From positions 1 through 64,000 of the forward strand of contig LDOQ01000174.1 in NCBI GenBank assembly GCA_001887945.1: 64,000 bases of DNA. Direction: 5' to 3'. The notes beneath the pieces are model-generated. The model ran no database searches. It saw only the letters and a program-made list of their open reading frames with translations, and was not told the DNA's origin. Position 1 is the stretch's first letter, and each line of letters opens with the position of its first letter. Shown piece by piece: positions 10,534-19,300 of this stretch. Made by a program: the position numbers and the translations under genes. The stretch comes from Spraguea lophii. Lineage: Eukaryota; Microsporidia; Spragueidae.

Positions 10534-10995
10534 TTACTTAAAACCTTTATTTTCCAATATATTTTTATATTCTTTTAATTCATTTAATTTATTTTCTATC
10601 TCTACTACTTCATCACACTTCTTATATAAAATATCTGTATATTGTATTTTACTTTCCCCATTATCACTATCTTCTATGAATTCTATCCTCTTATTATTCT
10701 GCTCAGCTCTATAATTTTTTATTTTATTTCGTAATATACTTATTTCGTAATTTATTCTATTTATATATTTTATATATTGTTCTTTTGTTAAATTTATTTT
10801 TTCTTTTACATTGTATTTATCAAAAATATTGTGCATTTTAAAAAAATATTCTTTTTTTGATATAGTTTTTATTTCTCTGTTATGTTTTTCTATTATTTGT
10901 TTTTTTTCTTTTATAGATTTTAAACGTGATACAGCAGATGTATGGTTTTCTGAAGATGAAAGTCTACTGCGTTTTTTTCTATGGATAAGTTTCAT
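10534..10995 (-). CDS. UTP11: UTP11-like small-subunit processome protein
   Basis: Probable U3 snoRNP component needed for 18S rRNA processing in the nucleolus. The order of features matches UTP11: a basic N-terminus, a block ending ISKKEYFFKMHNIF (family: a glutamate/aromatic/KM core such as EFYYKM) at residues 46-59, then a coiled helix with LTKEQYIKYINRI and NKRIEFIED (family position of QNKHVFFFD). At 153 residues it is well below the usual ~250, the C-terminal third being lost. Strongly basic, no membrane segments. The start has ACACCCTTCTTTATG on the minus strand. The call is from recollected family pattern. Confidence 0.62.
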   Translation of the reverse strand: MKLIHRKKRSRLSSSENHTSAVSRLKSIKEKKQIIEKHNREIKTISKKEYFFKMHNIFDKYNVKEKINLTKEQYIKYINRINYEISILRNKIKNYRAEQNNKRIEFIEDSDNGESKIQYTDILYKKCDEVVEIENKLNELKEYKNILENKGFK

Positions 10996-11730
10996 AAAGA
11001 AGGGTGTAATATTTTTATATATAAAATAAAATTATCTTTAAGATGAAAATAATAGATATTTGTTTTAGTTGTTATTATATTAATAACATAATATTATTTA
11101 TTTTATGTATTGTAAATGTTTTATAGAAATATTGTATTATAAAAGAATATTATGTTTTTTTTGAATATATTACTATTATTTTAATTATAAAAGAGTATTA
11201 TGTTTTTCTTTAAATAATATTTTTTCATTCTTAGTTCATATATTGTAAATATAATTAATATGTAAATATTTGTAAAGGATTAAATAAAAATATATAATTA
11301 ATATGTAAATGACAAGCTTGGAAATATTAAACAATATAAAATTTTGAATAACTTAATTATAAAAATATAAAATTACATAATGATAACATAGGATTGAAAA
11401 GATATATATATTTTAATTATAAAATTTATTTCTTATATTGTGGAGTATAGGTTGTAATATTCTGGTAATAGGTAGGTGAAAGAGTATTTCTTTTTATGTT
11501 GGAAAATAAATTTTATATTAATAAATTATTGCGTAAATATAATATATTTTTAAGATACTGATATCTAGTTTAAAAGTCAAAAATATAAAATATATTTAAT
11601 GATATTTATTTTGATCAGAAGTAATTTTTATTGGTTATTTTTTATGATTTACTACATTTCACTCAGAACATGATTCTTACAATTATAGTTTCAGCTTTTA
11701 TATTTTAAATATATTTTCACTGATTTTTAT
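10996..11730. other. Intergenic gap upstream of the chitinase
   Basis: No gene seen. Two short direct repeats lie here: ATTATAAAAGA(A/G)TATTATGTTTTT near 11,136 and 11,181, and ATAATTAATATGTAAAT near 11,250 and 11,294. No CCC signal precedes the chitinase start. Confidence 0.45.
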
Positions 11731-13692
11731 ATGATTCATCTTTTAAAGAAACAATTTAAAAGAATAAAAAAAATTGTATATAAAAATAATGGGGTTTTTA
11801 CGTATAGAAGAATTATTTATGGGTTTTTATTCTATAATATTATGATAAATAATTGGTATATAGTAGTTTTGGGTAAAAATGTTTGTTTACCAGGGTCTGC
11901 TGAATGTAAGGGAAATATGATGTATTTGTGTGATGTTAATGCAAATTGGATTACTACGGATTGTCCAAATAATACAGAATGTTTATTAAATGATGGTTTA
12001 ATATCTTGTGGTAAAATGAATAAGAGTCAAGTAAGAGAATTAAAGAAAGAGAGAGAAATGAAGAAAGATAGGAAAAATAAAGATCGAAGAAGCGATGATT
12101 CGAATAATGAAGAGGATGAAAAAAAGAAAGGTAATAAAAAAGAAGAAGACACTAATGAGAAAAAACATAATAAGAAAAAGAAAAAAGGTGATGATAAAAG
12201 TAATGATGTTCAAACTGTTGTTAGAGTAAAAACAGTATATTTGGATGATTCTGAAACTAATGAAGATGAAAAATATAAGAAACATAAAAATAAGAAAAAG
12301 AATATGAATAAAAAAAATAGAAAAGATGACACAAAGAGTAAAAAAATATTTTTGGATAAAAATCTTATTGATGATAAAAAGGATAATACAATAGATAGTA
12401 AAAATGCATCCCGTGTCGATCCCGTATTGACAATACCAATAATTATTCCTAAGCATATTATTTCCGAGACTCTTACACAACAAAACACACCTCAACAAGA
12501 AAATAATAATCAAATAAAGCAGCAACCAGCACCTGAGCAATTACAAGCCGGGCCTGGACCAATAACTCAACCACAACAACAAAGTCCGCAACCAACAGCA
12601 CCAGCACAACAACCGCAACAACAAATATCAACCCCTGGATCGACACCAGCTCCGGGCTCATCTATTCCCCAACAACCTACTCAATCCCCACCTACACAGC
12701 CTTCTGTGCCTCAACAACCAGCCGCGTCTATCCAGGGATCGGGTTCTCAGCAACCACCTTCTGGAGAAACTCAACCTTCTGCATCTACACAAAGTGGACC
12801 AACACAAACGTCGGATTCACAGCAAACACCAGCCAATGCAGCACAGTCAGTACCATCAGATACAAAACCAGAATCTTCTGCGGCAGCACCACAATCAGGA
12901 CAAAACCCGCCTTTACCACAACCTTCTAGTGCTAGTAGTGGGGGAGAAGCACCTAAAGCTGGTACTGGTCCAACGCCGGGTGATAGTAAGAATACAAGCA
13001 CATCTAAAAAAGAAGAGACAAAAACATCTGATACATCAAAGAAGGATGACAAAATAGATAAATCAAGTAAAGATACTAGCACATCTGGAGGAGGTGGTAA
13101 TATTGGAATCACGGCTAGTAAATTAGATGAGATTGTAACAAAATGTGGTCTCAAAGCAAAGAAAGAATATTTAGAACCAGTGGCAAAAGGTATTTCTGAA
13201 GGATTTAAAAGTAAAGACATGGCTGCAATATTTCTTGCGCAAATTATACATGAATCCGGTGGTCTTGCTCATATTGAAGAAATAAAATGTGCTAAAAACC
13301 CGGGATCATGCGCTGCAGATTATGACGATAAAAAAGGGGCACCCGGGAAAGCTTATTATGGTAGAGGTTTTATACAATTGTCATGGTCTGCGAATTACAA
13401 GGCTGCATCAAAGGGTATTGGAATGGGTGATAAATTATGGTCAAACCCAGATCTTGTTGCAAAAGATCCGAAAATAGGAATAAAAGTATCGATATGGTTT
13501 TGGAAAAAAAATGTAGAGCCAAAACTTAATAAAAGCAACTTAAGATTTGGAGATTCAACAAAAGCTATCAATGGTGCTTTGGAATGTAAAGGAAAGAATG
13601 TTGATAAAAGTAAAAAACGGTATAAATATTACACCATTGTTGCCGATGTATTAGGAATAAAGAAAAAAGCATCTGAAGCTGGATGTTACTGA
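11731..13692 (+). CDS. Secreted modular chitinase: CBM19-like domain, linker, GH19 catalytic domain
   Basis: Chitin hydrolase, likely acting on the chitinous endospore or during germination. Order: basic N-terminus; hydrophobic signal/anchor about residues 27-48; a six-cysteine chitin-binding module (C52, C59, C67, C78, C84, C93, with MYLCDVNANW) resembling CBM19 of fungal chitinases; a Lys-rich linker about 100-215; a Pro/Gln/Ser/Ala linker about 245-430; and a GH19 domain about 450-653. The GH19 domain has the catalytic Glu in IIHESGG (E508), YYGRGFIQLSW and NGALEC; the usual second acid is probably one of the glutamates in HIEEIKC. Bases about 12,470-13,000 are strikingly GC-rich against the surroundings. 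The start is uncertain: no CCC lies nearby, and M38 would leave a very short signal peptide. Mucin-like linkers suggest a cell-surface or wall location. Confidence 0.9.
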   Translation: MIHLLKKQFKRIKKIVYKNNGVFTYRRIIYGFLFYNIMINNWYIVVLGKNVCLPGSAECKGNMMYLCDVNANWITTDCPNNTECLLNDGLISCGKMNKSQVRELKKEREMKKDRKNKDRRSDDSNNEEDEKKKGNKKEEDTNEKKHNKKKKKGDDKSNDVQTVVRVKTVYLDDSETNEDEKYKKHKNKKKNMNKKNRKDDTKSKKIFLDKNLIDDKKDNTIDSKNASRVDPVLTIPIIIPKHIISETLTQQNTPQQENNNQIKQQPAPEQLQAGPGPITQPQQQSPQPTAPAQQPQQQISTPGSTPAPGSSIPQQPTQSPPTQPSVPQQPAASIQGSGSQQPPSGETQPSASTQSGPTQTSDSQQTPANAAQSVPSDTKPESSAAAPQSGQNPPLPQPSSASSGGEAPKAGTGPTPGDSKNTSTSKKEETKTSDTSKKDDKIDKSSKDTSTSGGGGNIGITASKLDEIVTKCGLKAKKEYLEPVAKGISEGFKSKDMAAIFLAQIIHESGGLAHIEEIKCAKNPGSCAADYDDKKGAPGKAYYGRGFIQLSWSANYKAASKGIGMGDKLWSNPDLVAKDPKIGIKVSIWFWKKNVEPKLNKSNLRFGDSTKAINGALECKGKNVDKSKKRYKYYTIVADVLGIKKKASEAGCY

Positions 13693-13839
13693 TATCTTTT
13701 AATTATTGTATAGTTTTAATAAAAATTTTCTTAAATATTTAAAGATCTAAATCTCTTTCTCCTTTGTAAAGCTCCTTTTATCAAATTGAAAAATCATTGG
13801 CTATTCTTAGTTCTTTTAAGATTCGAACTTTTTATTTTT

Positions 13840-14586
13840 ATGGAAATAAAATTTTTACAACGACTTCCCAATTTCATTCTTCTGATACAAACGAATATAT
13901 TTTTATTCACAATAATAGAATATATTTTTTATGATACTTATTTCACAAAATTCATTTTTCCTTTTACTCTATTAGTAAACCTAACATCTTTGTTTTTGGT
14001 ATCATTTACAGATCCAGGTAAAATAATAAAAGAAAAGAAAGATAAATACATCAACGAAATAAGTTTTTACGAAGATGACGTTCAAGTAATAACAGAAATT
14101 CCATATAAAAGAGAAATATTAATTTCGGGAGAAAAATTTATAGAAAATTATTGTGTAATATGTAATATATTTCAACCAAAAAAAATTTCTCATTGTTACG
14201 AATGTAATTCCTGTATTTTTAAAAGAGATCATCATTGTTACCTCCTTAAAAATTGCATTGGAGAAAATAATAATTTCTATTTTTTTACTTTTTTATTTAC
14301 AACCACTATTTTATCTATAAACTTTGTGAAATATTTATTAATTAATATTCAAGAAACACCAGATACAGATTTTTATTTCTATCTTTCTCTTCTATGTTTT
14401 GAATCTATGAAACTACTTTCCATATTATTTATTTTAGCTTATAATATTTATTTAAAATTAATAGATACTACATCCATTGAATTTGTCAAAAGAGATACAG
14501 CATTATCAAGAATGTTTTCATCCATATTCAAAATAATAGGTCAGAAAGAAATAGAATTCATAGATAACGATAATATATCATTTTAA
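13840..14586 (+). CDS. DHHC-type protein S-acyltransferase
   Basis: Palmitoyltransferase of Golgi/ER membranes that anchors proteins by cysteine acylation. Two membrane segments (about residues 10-30 and 38-56) precede DPG (58-60), then the Cys-rich domain CVICNIFQPKKISHC ... CNSCIFKRDHHC with catalytic DHHC at 130-133, NCIGENN after it, two more hydrophobic segments, and DTTSIEF in the position of the TTxE motif. Length 248, a short family member. The frame is open upstream to a TTG codon; the ATG at 13,840 is the first proper start. Ends 44 bp from the convergent ELF1 gene. The specific paralogue cannot be told. Confidence 0.92.
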   Translation: MEIKFLQRLPNFILLIQTNIFLFTIIEYIFYDTYFTKFIFPFTLLVNLTSLFLVSFTDPGKIIKEKKDKYINEISFYEDDVQVITEIPYKREILISGEKFIENYCVICNIFQPKKISHCYECNSCIFKRDHHCYLLKNCIGENNNFYFFTFLFTTTILSINFVKYLLINIQETPDTDFYFYLSLLCFESMKLLSILFILAYNIYLKLIDTTSIEFVKRDTALSRMFSSIFKIIGQKEIEFIDNDNISF

Positions 14587-14630
14587 AATAAAATTTATTT
14601 ATTTTTCTATTATCTACTATTCATAATATT

Positions 14631-14891
14631 TTATTCTACATCATTTTCTTCATTCTCAACTTCATCTATCCAGTTAGTGTAAATATCAATAGGACACATT
14701 AAATTATGACTCTTACAACTATAACTAGCTTCACATATAATACAATAAGCAATGCCTATCTTATCAGATTTATCTACTTTACATTGAACAGTTTGTTCAT
14801 TGTGACACTTAGGACAATTAAATCTAGAATCCATTTTCAAATTTCTTCTTTGTGGTTTCAATTGTCCTCTGCAACTTTTCTTTCTCGACAT
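14631..14891 (-). CDS. ELF1: Transcription elongation factor ELF1
   Basis: Small zinc-binding elongation factor that travels with RNA polymerase II on chromatin. Basic N-terminus MSRKKSCRG, then a four-cysteine ribbon (C26, C29, C50, C53: CPKC ... CIIC) with the family's YSC...L.CPIDIYTNWIDE tail. The 86-residue length is normal. Start supported by GAGCCCAGAATAAATG on the minus strand. Confidence 0.93.
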   Translation of the reverse strand: MSRKKSCRGQLKPQRRNLKMDSRFNCPKCHNEQTVQCKVDKSDKIGIAYCIICEASYSCKSHNLMCPIDIYTNWIDEVENEENDVE

Positions 14892-15248
14892 TTATTCTGG
14901 GCTCAAAAATATTTGTTAAATATATTAACTTATAAAATTTTTTTTACAATATTTTTGGGGTTTAATGTCAAAGGAAAAGATACATAAATATTTAGTTATA
15001 ATATTATTTGTTATACATTTTAATATTATTCGTTTATTTTCTTCTTTTCCTTTTTTCATGTTATTAATATTTTTTTATCAAGAAAATAAGTTGTTAACAG
15101 ATAACTTATAAATTTAAATTCGATTTTTTAATTTGTTATCTAAGAAAGATGTATATTACTATTAGTATCATAGAATAAAAAAACATAAATTCTTATTTGA
15201 TAATTTTTTTAAAAAAAAGTATAAAACTTCGTAAATCTCCTATTCTCA
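14892..15248. other. Divergent intergenic region
   Basis: Lies between ELF1 (leftward) and the 77-residue membrane protein (rightward). No gene seen. It is very AT-rich, with a TATA-like box near the right end. Confidence 0.45.
15220..15226 (+). promoter_or_regulatory. TATA-like box
   Basis: TATAAAA about 29 bases before the ATG at 15,249, in a context of poly-A and poly-T. The spacing implies an extremely short 5' leader if it works as a TATA box. Confidence 0.35.
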
Positions 15249-15482
15249 ATGTCAAACTTCATAGAAATTTTATTTTATGTTTTGGTAGCTTTTATTCTTC
15301 CTGTATTAACAGAAGAAGCAGCAACTGCTAGTAAAGGTAAAGATGGAGGAGAAGATAGTCTTACAGGAAAAGTTGTATATTATATTGCTAATCCTTATAT
15401 GATGATGTTTGCGGGTTTACTACTTATTGTGGCAATTGTAGCAATTGTGGTAATGGTAAAAAAGAATAATAATTCTAAGTAA
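15249..15482 (+). CDS. Small type I membrane protein, unrecognised
   Basis: A 77-residue protein with a clear signal peptide (about 1-21, ending PVLTEEA), a short hydrophilic lumenal/extracellular part rich in Gly, Lys and Asp (22-45), a single membrane helix about 49-70 (MMMFAGLLLIVAIVAIVVMV) and a short basic tail KKNNNSK. I do not recognise a family. It sits 87 bp before eIF5A with its own TATA-like box. Its codons look a little less AT-biased than the surroundings, as in well-expressed genes. A secretory-pathway or plasma-membrane miniprotein is the most that can be said. Confidence 0.75.
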   Translation: MSNFIEILFYVLVAFILPVLTEEAATASKGKDGGEDSLTGKVVYYIANPYMMMFAGLLLIVAIVAIVVMVKKNNNSK

Positions 15483-15569
15483 GAGTTTAAAATTAAAGAA
15501 AAATGTTCGTAATTAAAATATTTAAAGTTTTTTTATTTTTTTAAAAATTATTTTTTCATTATACCCTCA

Positions 15570-16055
15570 ATGGTAGAAGTAACAGAATCAATTTTTTCAA
15601 AAATATCTGCAGGTGATCTTAAGAAAGGAAACATTTTAGTTCTCCGTGAAAATGGATATACTTATGTTAAGGTTGGAGATATTTCTAAGTGTAAAACTGG
15701 AAAACACGGATCAGCTAAAGCTTTAATATCCGGAACTAACATAAAAACCACAAAAGGTTATGAAGGAACATTTTCAGTCTCTGCTGGTGTAGAAATTGCT
15801 AAGCCAGTTAAAACTATGTGGATAGTAATGGACATCGATGAAGATGATGATTGTATCTACGTTGAACCAAATGTTAAAGGTGGTTCTGCTGAGATGGATA
15901 CTTTACAAGGAAATCAGATTAATAGAGATGATGTTGAAAAAATTTATAGAGAGTATAGAGAAATGGGTTCAGGTGATCAATTACTAATTTATACATTAAT
16001 GTGTCCAGAATTAATTCTAATCGATGACATAAGAGTAGTAAAAGATGGAAAATAA
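15570..16055 (+). CDS. TIF51A: Translation factor eIF5A
   Basis: Hypusine-containing factor that relieves ribosome stalling at difficult motifs and aids termination. The hypusine loop CKTGKHGSAK is intact, with the modified lysine at K45. It is followed by the KOW-like fold and an OB-fold C-terminal half. 161 residues, normal. Ser replaces the usual His two positions after HG. Start: ACCCTCAATG. Confidence 0.97.
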   Translation: MVEVTESIFSKISAGDLKKGNILVLRENGYTYVKVGDISKCKTGKHGSAKALISGTNIKTTKGYEGTFSVSAGVEIAKPVKTMWIVMDIDEDDDCIYVEPNVKGGSAEMDTLQGNQINRDDVEKIYREYREMGSGDQLLIYTLMCPELILIDDIRVVKDGK

Positions 16056-16171
16056 TAAATTTAATGGCAATAAAATTAAAATCATTTGAATCTTACTTAT
16101 TTTTCAAAAATTTTAAAAAATATTTTATTCATCTTTTTTTCCATCATAAAAAAAATAAATAGTCCTACACC

Positions 16172-17092
16172 ATGTCTTTACTTACAGAAAAATACAGACC
16201 TAAAGAATTTTCTGATGTAATTGGAAATGTTGATGTTATTCATCTTCTAGAAGGTGCAATAAGAAATATAGATATGCCACATCTATTATTTACGGGACCA
16301 CCTGGTACAGGAAAAACGACATCTGCAAAAATATTAGCATCAAAGCTTATAAACAACAATGAATATGTTTTAGAACTTAATGCATCTGATGAGCGTGGTA
16401 TAGATGTAGTTAGGTCAACAATAAAAAACTTCTCTCGAAAAAAAAGCATAGGCGTTCCTTTCAAATTAATAATTCTTGATGAGGCTGATTCAATGACAAT
16501 AGCAGCACAACAAGCAATGAGAAGAGTGATGGAAATATATTCTAATGATTGTAGATTTATTCTCATTTGTAATGATTTTAACAAAATCTTTGAACCTATT
16601 CAGAGTAGATGCGCAGTGCTGCTTTTTGAAAAAATAAAAGAAGAAGAAATTATTTCTCGGGTAAAAGAAATAGTAGAAAAAGAAAAAATAAAAATAACAT
16701 CAAAGGGAATAGAAACATTGGTTAGTTTAGCAAATGGAGATCTTAGACAATCTATTAATATTCTTCAATCGATTCAAAATCTACCTTTTGTTTCTGACGA
16801 ACACACTATATCAGAAGTAACAGGTCTTCCGTCTCCTATCATCATTAAAAAGATCCTTAAAAATTTAATGGATAAAAATATAGACGAAGCGTTAAAATTA
16901 TTTGATGAGATGTGGGATAATAAATATGATCCATCAGATATTATTACTTCATTCTTTAGAGTTTCTAAAAAGACAAACAATTATAATCTTCTTAAAGCCA
17001 TAGGATTAACACATTTAAAAATTGTAGAAGGTATTAATTCCAAAATACAATTCTATGGTTTATTTTATGATATTTTAAATGTTAAAAAATAA
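16172..17092 (+). CDS. RFC4: Replication factor C small subunit, RFC4 type
   Basis: Clamp-loader ATPase that loads PCNA. Opens LLTEKYRPKEFSDVIGN; Walker A GPPGTGKTT (42-50), LNASDERGIDVVR (69-81), Walker B LIILDEAD (99-106), arginine finger SRC (145-147), sensor-2 region GDLRQSINILQ. The RGIDVVR and MRRVMEIYSNDCRF strings favour yeast Rfc4/human RFC2 over the other small subunits. 306 residues. The frame ends 6 bp from the convergent NSE2 stop. The start lacks a full CCC (CCTACACCATG). Confidence 0.93.
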   Translation: MSLLTEKYRPKEFSDVIGNVDVIHLLEGAIRNIDMPHLLFTGPPGTGKTTSAKILASKLINNNEYVLELNASDERGIDVVRSTIKNFSRKKSIGVPFKLIILDEADSMTIAAQQAMRRVMEIYSNDCRFILICNDFNKIFEPIQSRCAVLLFEKIKEEEIISRVKEIVEKEKIKITSKGIETLVSLANGDLRQSINILQSIQNLPFVSDEHTISEVTGLPSPIIIKKILKNLMDKNIDEALKLFDEMWDNKYDPSDIITSFFRVSKKTNNYNLLKAIGLTHLKIVEGINSKIQFYGLFYDILNVKK

Positions 17093-17098
17093 ATTTAT

Positions 17099-17488
17099 TT
17101 AATTCTTCTTTTCTTTGACTTGTCCAACACAACCTACTACAGGACAATTTCTGTTATTTTTTAAATATTCTTTTATTGCACTTCTTTCCATAATATGGCC
17201 ACATTGAGATACAAATGGATCCTTTATCTTTTCTTGTGTTAATGGACATTTTTCATCTTGTATAACTGTTAGTTCTATTTTTTCTGTATTTCTTATTTCG
17301 TTTTTAAATTCTTTAGACATTTTAACTTGTTTTTTTATTACACTGTATTTTTCTGTAGATCTTTTTTCGAGATAATATTTATGTGTTTCTATATCTAATA
17401 GTATTTCTTCGTCGAGCTCATCATTTTCTATAAGCAAAGTTTTTATTTCTTCCAGAAGAACCAATCTTTCTGTAATTTCAATATCCAT
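17099..17488 (-). CDS. MMS21: NSE2/MMS21-like SP-RING SUMO ligase
   Basis: Probable SUMO E3 ligase subunit of the Smc5/6 genome-maintenance complex. N-terminal 70 residues are helical (Smc5-binding arm in the family). The C-terminus is an SP-RING: CPLTQEKIKDPFVSQCGH, then NCPVVGC, giving C81, C96, H98, C115, C120 in the MMS21 arrangement. 129 residues, about half the yeast length, mostly by loss of N-terminal sequence. Start: ATCCCAATG on the minus strand. A different SP-RING/U-box ligase is the alternative. Confidence 0.75.
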   Translation of the reverse strand: MDIEITERLVLLEEIKTLLIENDELDEEILLDIETHKYYLEKRSTEKYSVIKKQVKMSKEFKNEIRNTEKIELTVIQDEKCPLTQEKIKDPFVSQCGHIMERSAIKEYLKNNRNCPVVGCVGQVKEKKN

Positions 17489-17698
17489 TGGGATTATATA
17501 TTTTTTTCAATAAAATAGATAAAAGTTCTATTATAGAATATTCATCGTAAGAAATACATACGAATCTTGTTAAACGTATACATATAATGAAATTATTTTT
17601 CTAAGTAATATATGATACTGAGTTATAAATAAACCATTAGAAACACTTTCAAAACATTTTGTTACTTTTTATTTTTATTTATTTTCATATATTATCCC

Positions 17699-18871
17699 AT
17701 GGCTGAATGTTCACAATGTTTAAAAATAATTAGAAAGCATAAAGAACAATGTTTGGGATGTGGTCAATTTTTTCATGATAAATGTATTGAAGAAAATACA
17801 AAAAGTTGTTTTAAATGTTTAAAATGTTCATTATGTGGTAATCAGGCTACAGGAGATAATATTTTTATATGTTGTTTGGAATGTAAACGATATTATCATA
17901 AAAAATGCAACAATAAAGAAAACGGTGTAGGTGATTGTGTATTGTGTATAGAAGATAAATATAAAAGTTTACCAATAGAAACTCTTTTTAAAATAGAAGT
18001 AAATAATCTAAATACGATAGAAAAAATTGAAGATGAAAATTTCAAAGAAAAAACATCAGAAATTTTACGAATGGCAGAATATGATATGTTAGGACATCAC
18101 AAAATAACAATTTTTTTAGGTAAAAATCAAATGAATGCAATATATAAACCTCCATATACATTTTCTGGTGCCAAAATATATTTATGTCATACATGTCTTG
18201 AAAAATATGACGAAGAACTTACTTTAAAGAGACATAGAATAAAATGTGAATATAATACACCGCCCGGAAAAATTATATACGAAGAAAAACGTCAAGATTT
18301 AAAAGTTTTTGAAATTGACGGTAAAACAGAAAAAATATTTTGCAGAAATTTATGTATTTTAGGAAAAGCGTTTATTGGGCATAAGACTCTATATTATGAC
18401 GTTGAACTTTTTGTATTCTATGTATTAACTTCCAATGGAGAAATGGTTGGGTATTTTTCTAGAGAAAAAGAATCTATAAGTTTTAATCTATCTTGTGTAG
18501 TGGTACTTCCATGTTATCAAGGAATGGGATTTGGATATTTTCTAGTTGATCTCAGTTATAACCTTTTTCAAGCTCTAAACAAAATAGGAACACCAGAAAA
18601 ACCTCTTTCAGATTCAGCACAATTTTTATATAATAGATATTGGATGTATAAATTATACAATTATTTAGAAGGATGTAAAAATACTTTAAGTCTCCAAAAA
18701 ATTTCAAGTAATCTTTCTATGACTGTAGATGATGTGATTATAGGTTTGGAATTACTGGGATTTTTAAAGAAAGAAGATAAATATAAAATTAAAGTTGAAT
18801 CAAAAAGAATGAAGCCAATAAGACTTATTGATAAAAATCTTTTAGTTTGCAAAACATCTGAATTTAAATAA
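17699..18871 (+). CDS. MYST-family histone acetyltransferase with N-terminal PHD-like fingers
   Basis: Chromatin acetyltransferase. Residues 4-83 hold tandem Cys/His zinc fingers of PHD type (CSQC ... CLGCGQFFHDKC ... CLKCSLC ... CCLECKRYYHKKC ... CVLC). The MYST domain spans about 135-380: C2HC finger (C163, C166, H179, C183), autoacetylated lysine K229 (GHKTLYYDVE), active-site Cys C266 (LSCVVVLP), acetyl-CoA loop QGMGFG (274-279) and general base E300 (GTPEKPLSD). The PHD-MYST layout recalls KAT6/MOZ rather than yeast Esa1, which carries a chromodomain. 390 residues, with no other regions kept. Start: ATCCCATG. Confidence 0.93.
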   Translation: MAECSQCLKIIRKHKEQCLGCGQFFHDKCIEENTKSCFKCLKCSLCGNQATGDNIFICCLECKRYYHKKCNNKENGVGDCVLCIEDKYKSLPIETLFKIEVNNLNTIEKIEDENFKEKTSEILRMAEYDMLGHHKITIFLGKNQMNAIYKPPYTFSGAKIYLCHTCLEKYDEELTLKRHRIKCEYNTPPGKIIYEEKRQDLKVFEIDGKTEKIFCRNLCILGKAFIGHKTLYYDVELFVFYVLTSNGEMVGYFSREKESISFNLSCVVVLPCYQGMGFGYFLVDLSYNLFQALNKIGTPEKPLSDSAQFLYNRYWMYKLYNYLEGCKNTLSLQKISSNLSMTVDDVIIGLELLGFLKKEDKYKIKVESKRMKPIRLIDKNLLVCKTSEFK

Positions 18872-18977
18872 ATTTTAATATATTTTACTATAAAATATTA
18901 TTTTTCTATTTTTTACTTTTAAAAATTCTTGAAATATTTTTTATAAAAGAAAATAGAATATTAAAAAATTAACACCC

Positions 18978-19202
18978 ATGAAATTAGATGAACTTTTAGA
19001 AAAATATTTTAATGATATTGAAATTAACATAACCTTTCTTCCACGTCGTGTTGGTCTTGGATATAAAACTGCTATAACTTCAGAATTATCAAAAATTCAG
19101 AAAGAGTTTAAATTAAAAAGAAAACAAGATAAAATGTATAATAGTTCTGGTGATGAGTTAGAAGATGTATTTGTAAATAAAGGAAGAAAAAGAAACAAAT
19201 AA
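18978..19202 (+). CDS. Small basic protein, unrecognised
   Basis: 74 residues: a helical N-terminus (LDELLEKYFNDI), a distinctive middle FLPRRVGLGYKT, then a lysine-rich helix and a basic tail GRKRNK. The start is strong: ACACCCATG, with AAATATTTT upstream. The PRRxGLGYK string looks like a conserved short linear motif and the basic tail suggests a nuclear or nucleolar protein, but I cannot place the family. Confidence 0.72.
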   Translation: MKLDELLEKYFNDIEINITFLPRRVGLGYKTAITSELSKIQKEFKLKRKQDKMYNSSGDELEDVFVNKGRKRNK

Positions 19203-19300
19203 TATGTATTTTAAATATATGAAATATAAATATTATGTAAGAGGATGTGCAATCTCCTCTAAAAATTATAATAAATTTTATTTTTAAATATATTTCCGAA

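Noticed and set aside
12771..13220. 149-codon antisense frame and other overlapping frames inside the chitinase gene
   Set aside because: They exist because the linker is GC-rich and repetitive; none has a start signal or family resemblance.
13805..13835. T-arm-like GTTCGAATC on the minus strand near 13,816-13,826
   Set aside because: No matching D arm, anticodon arm or acceptor stem can be drawn around it, so it is not a tRNA.
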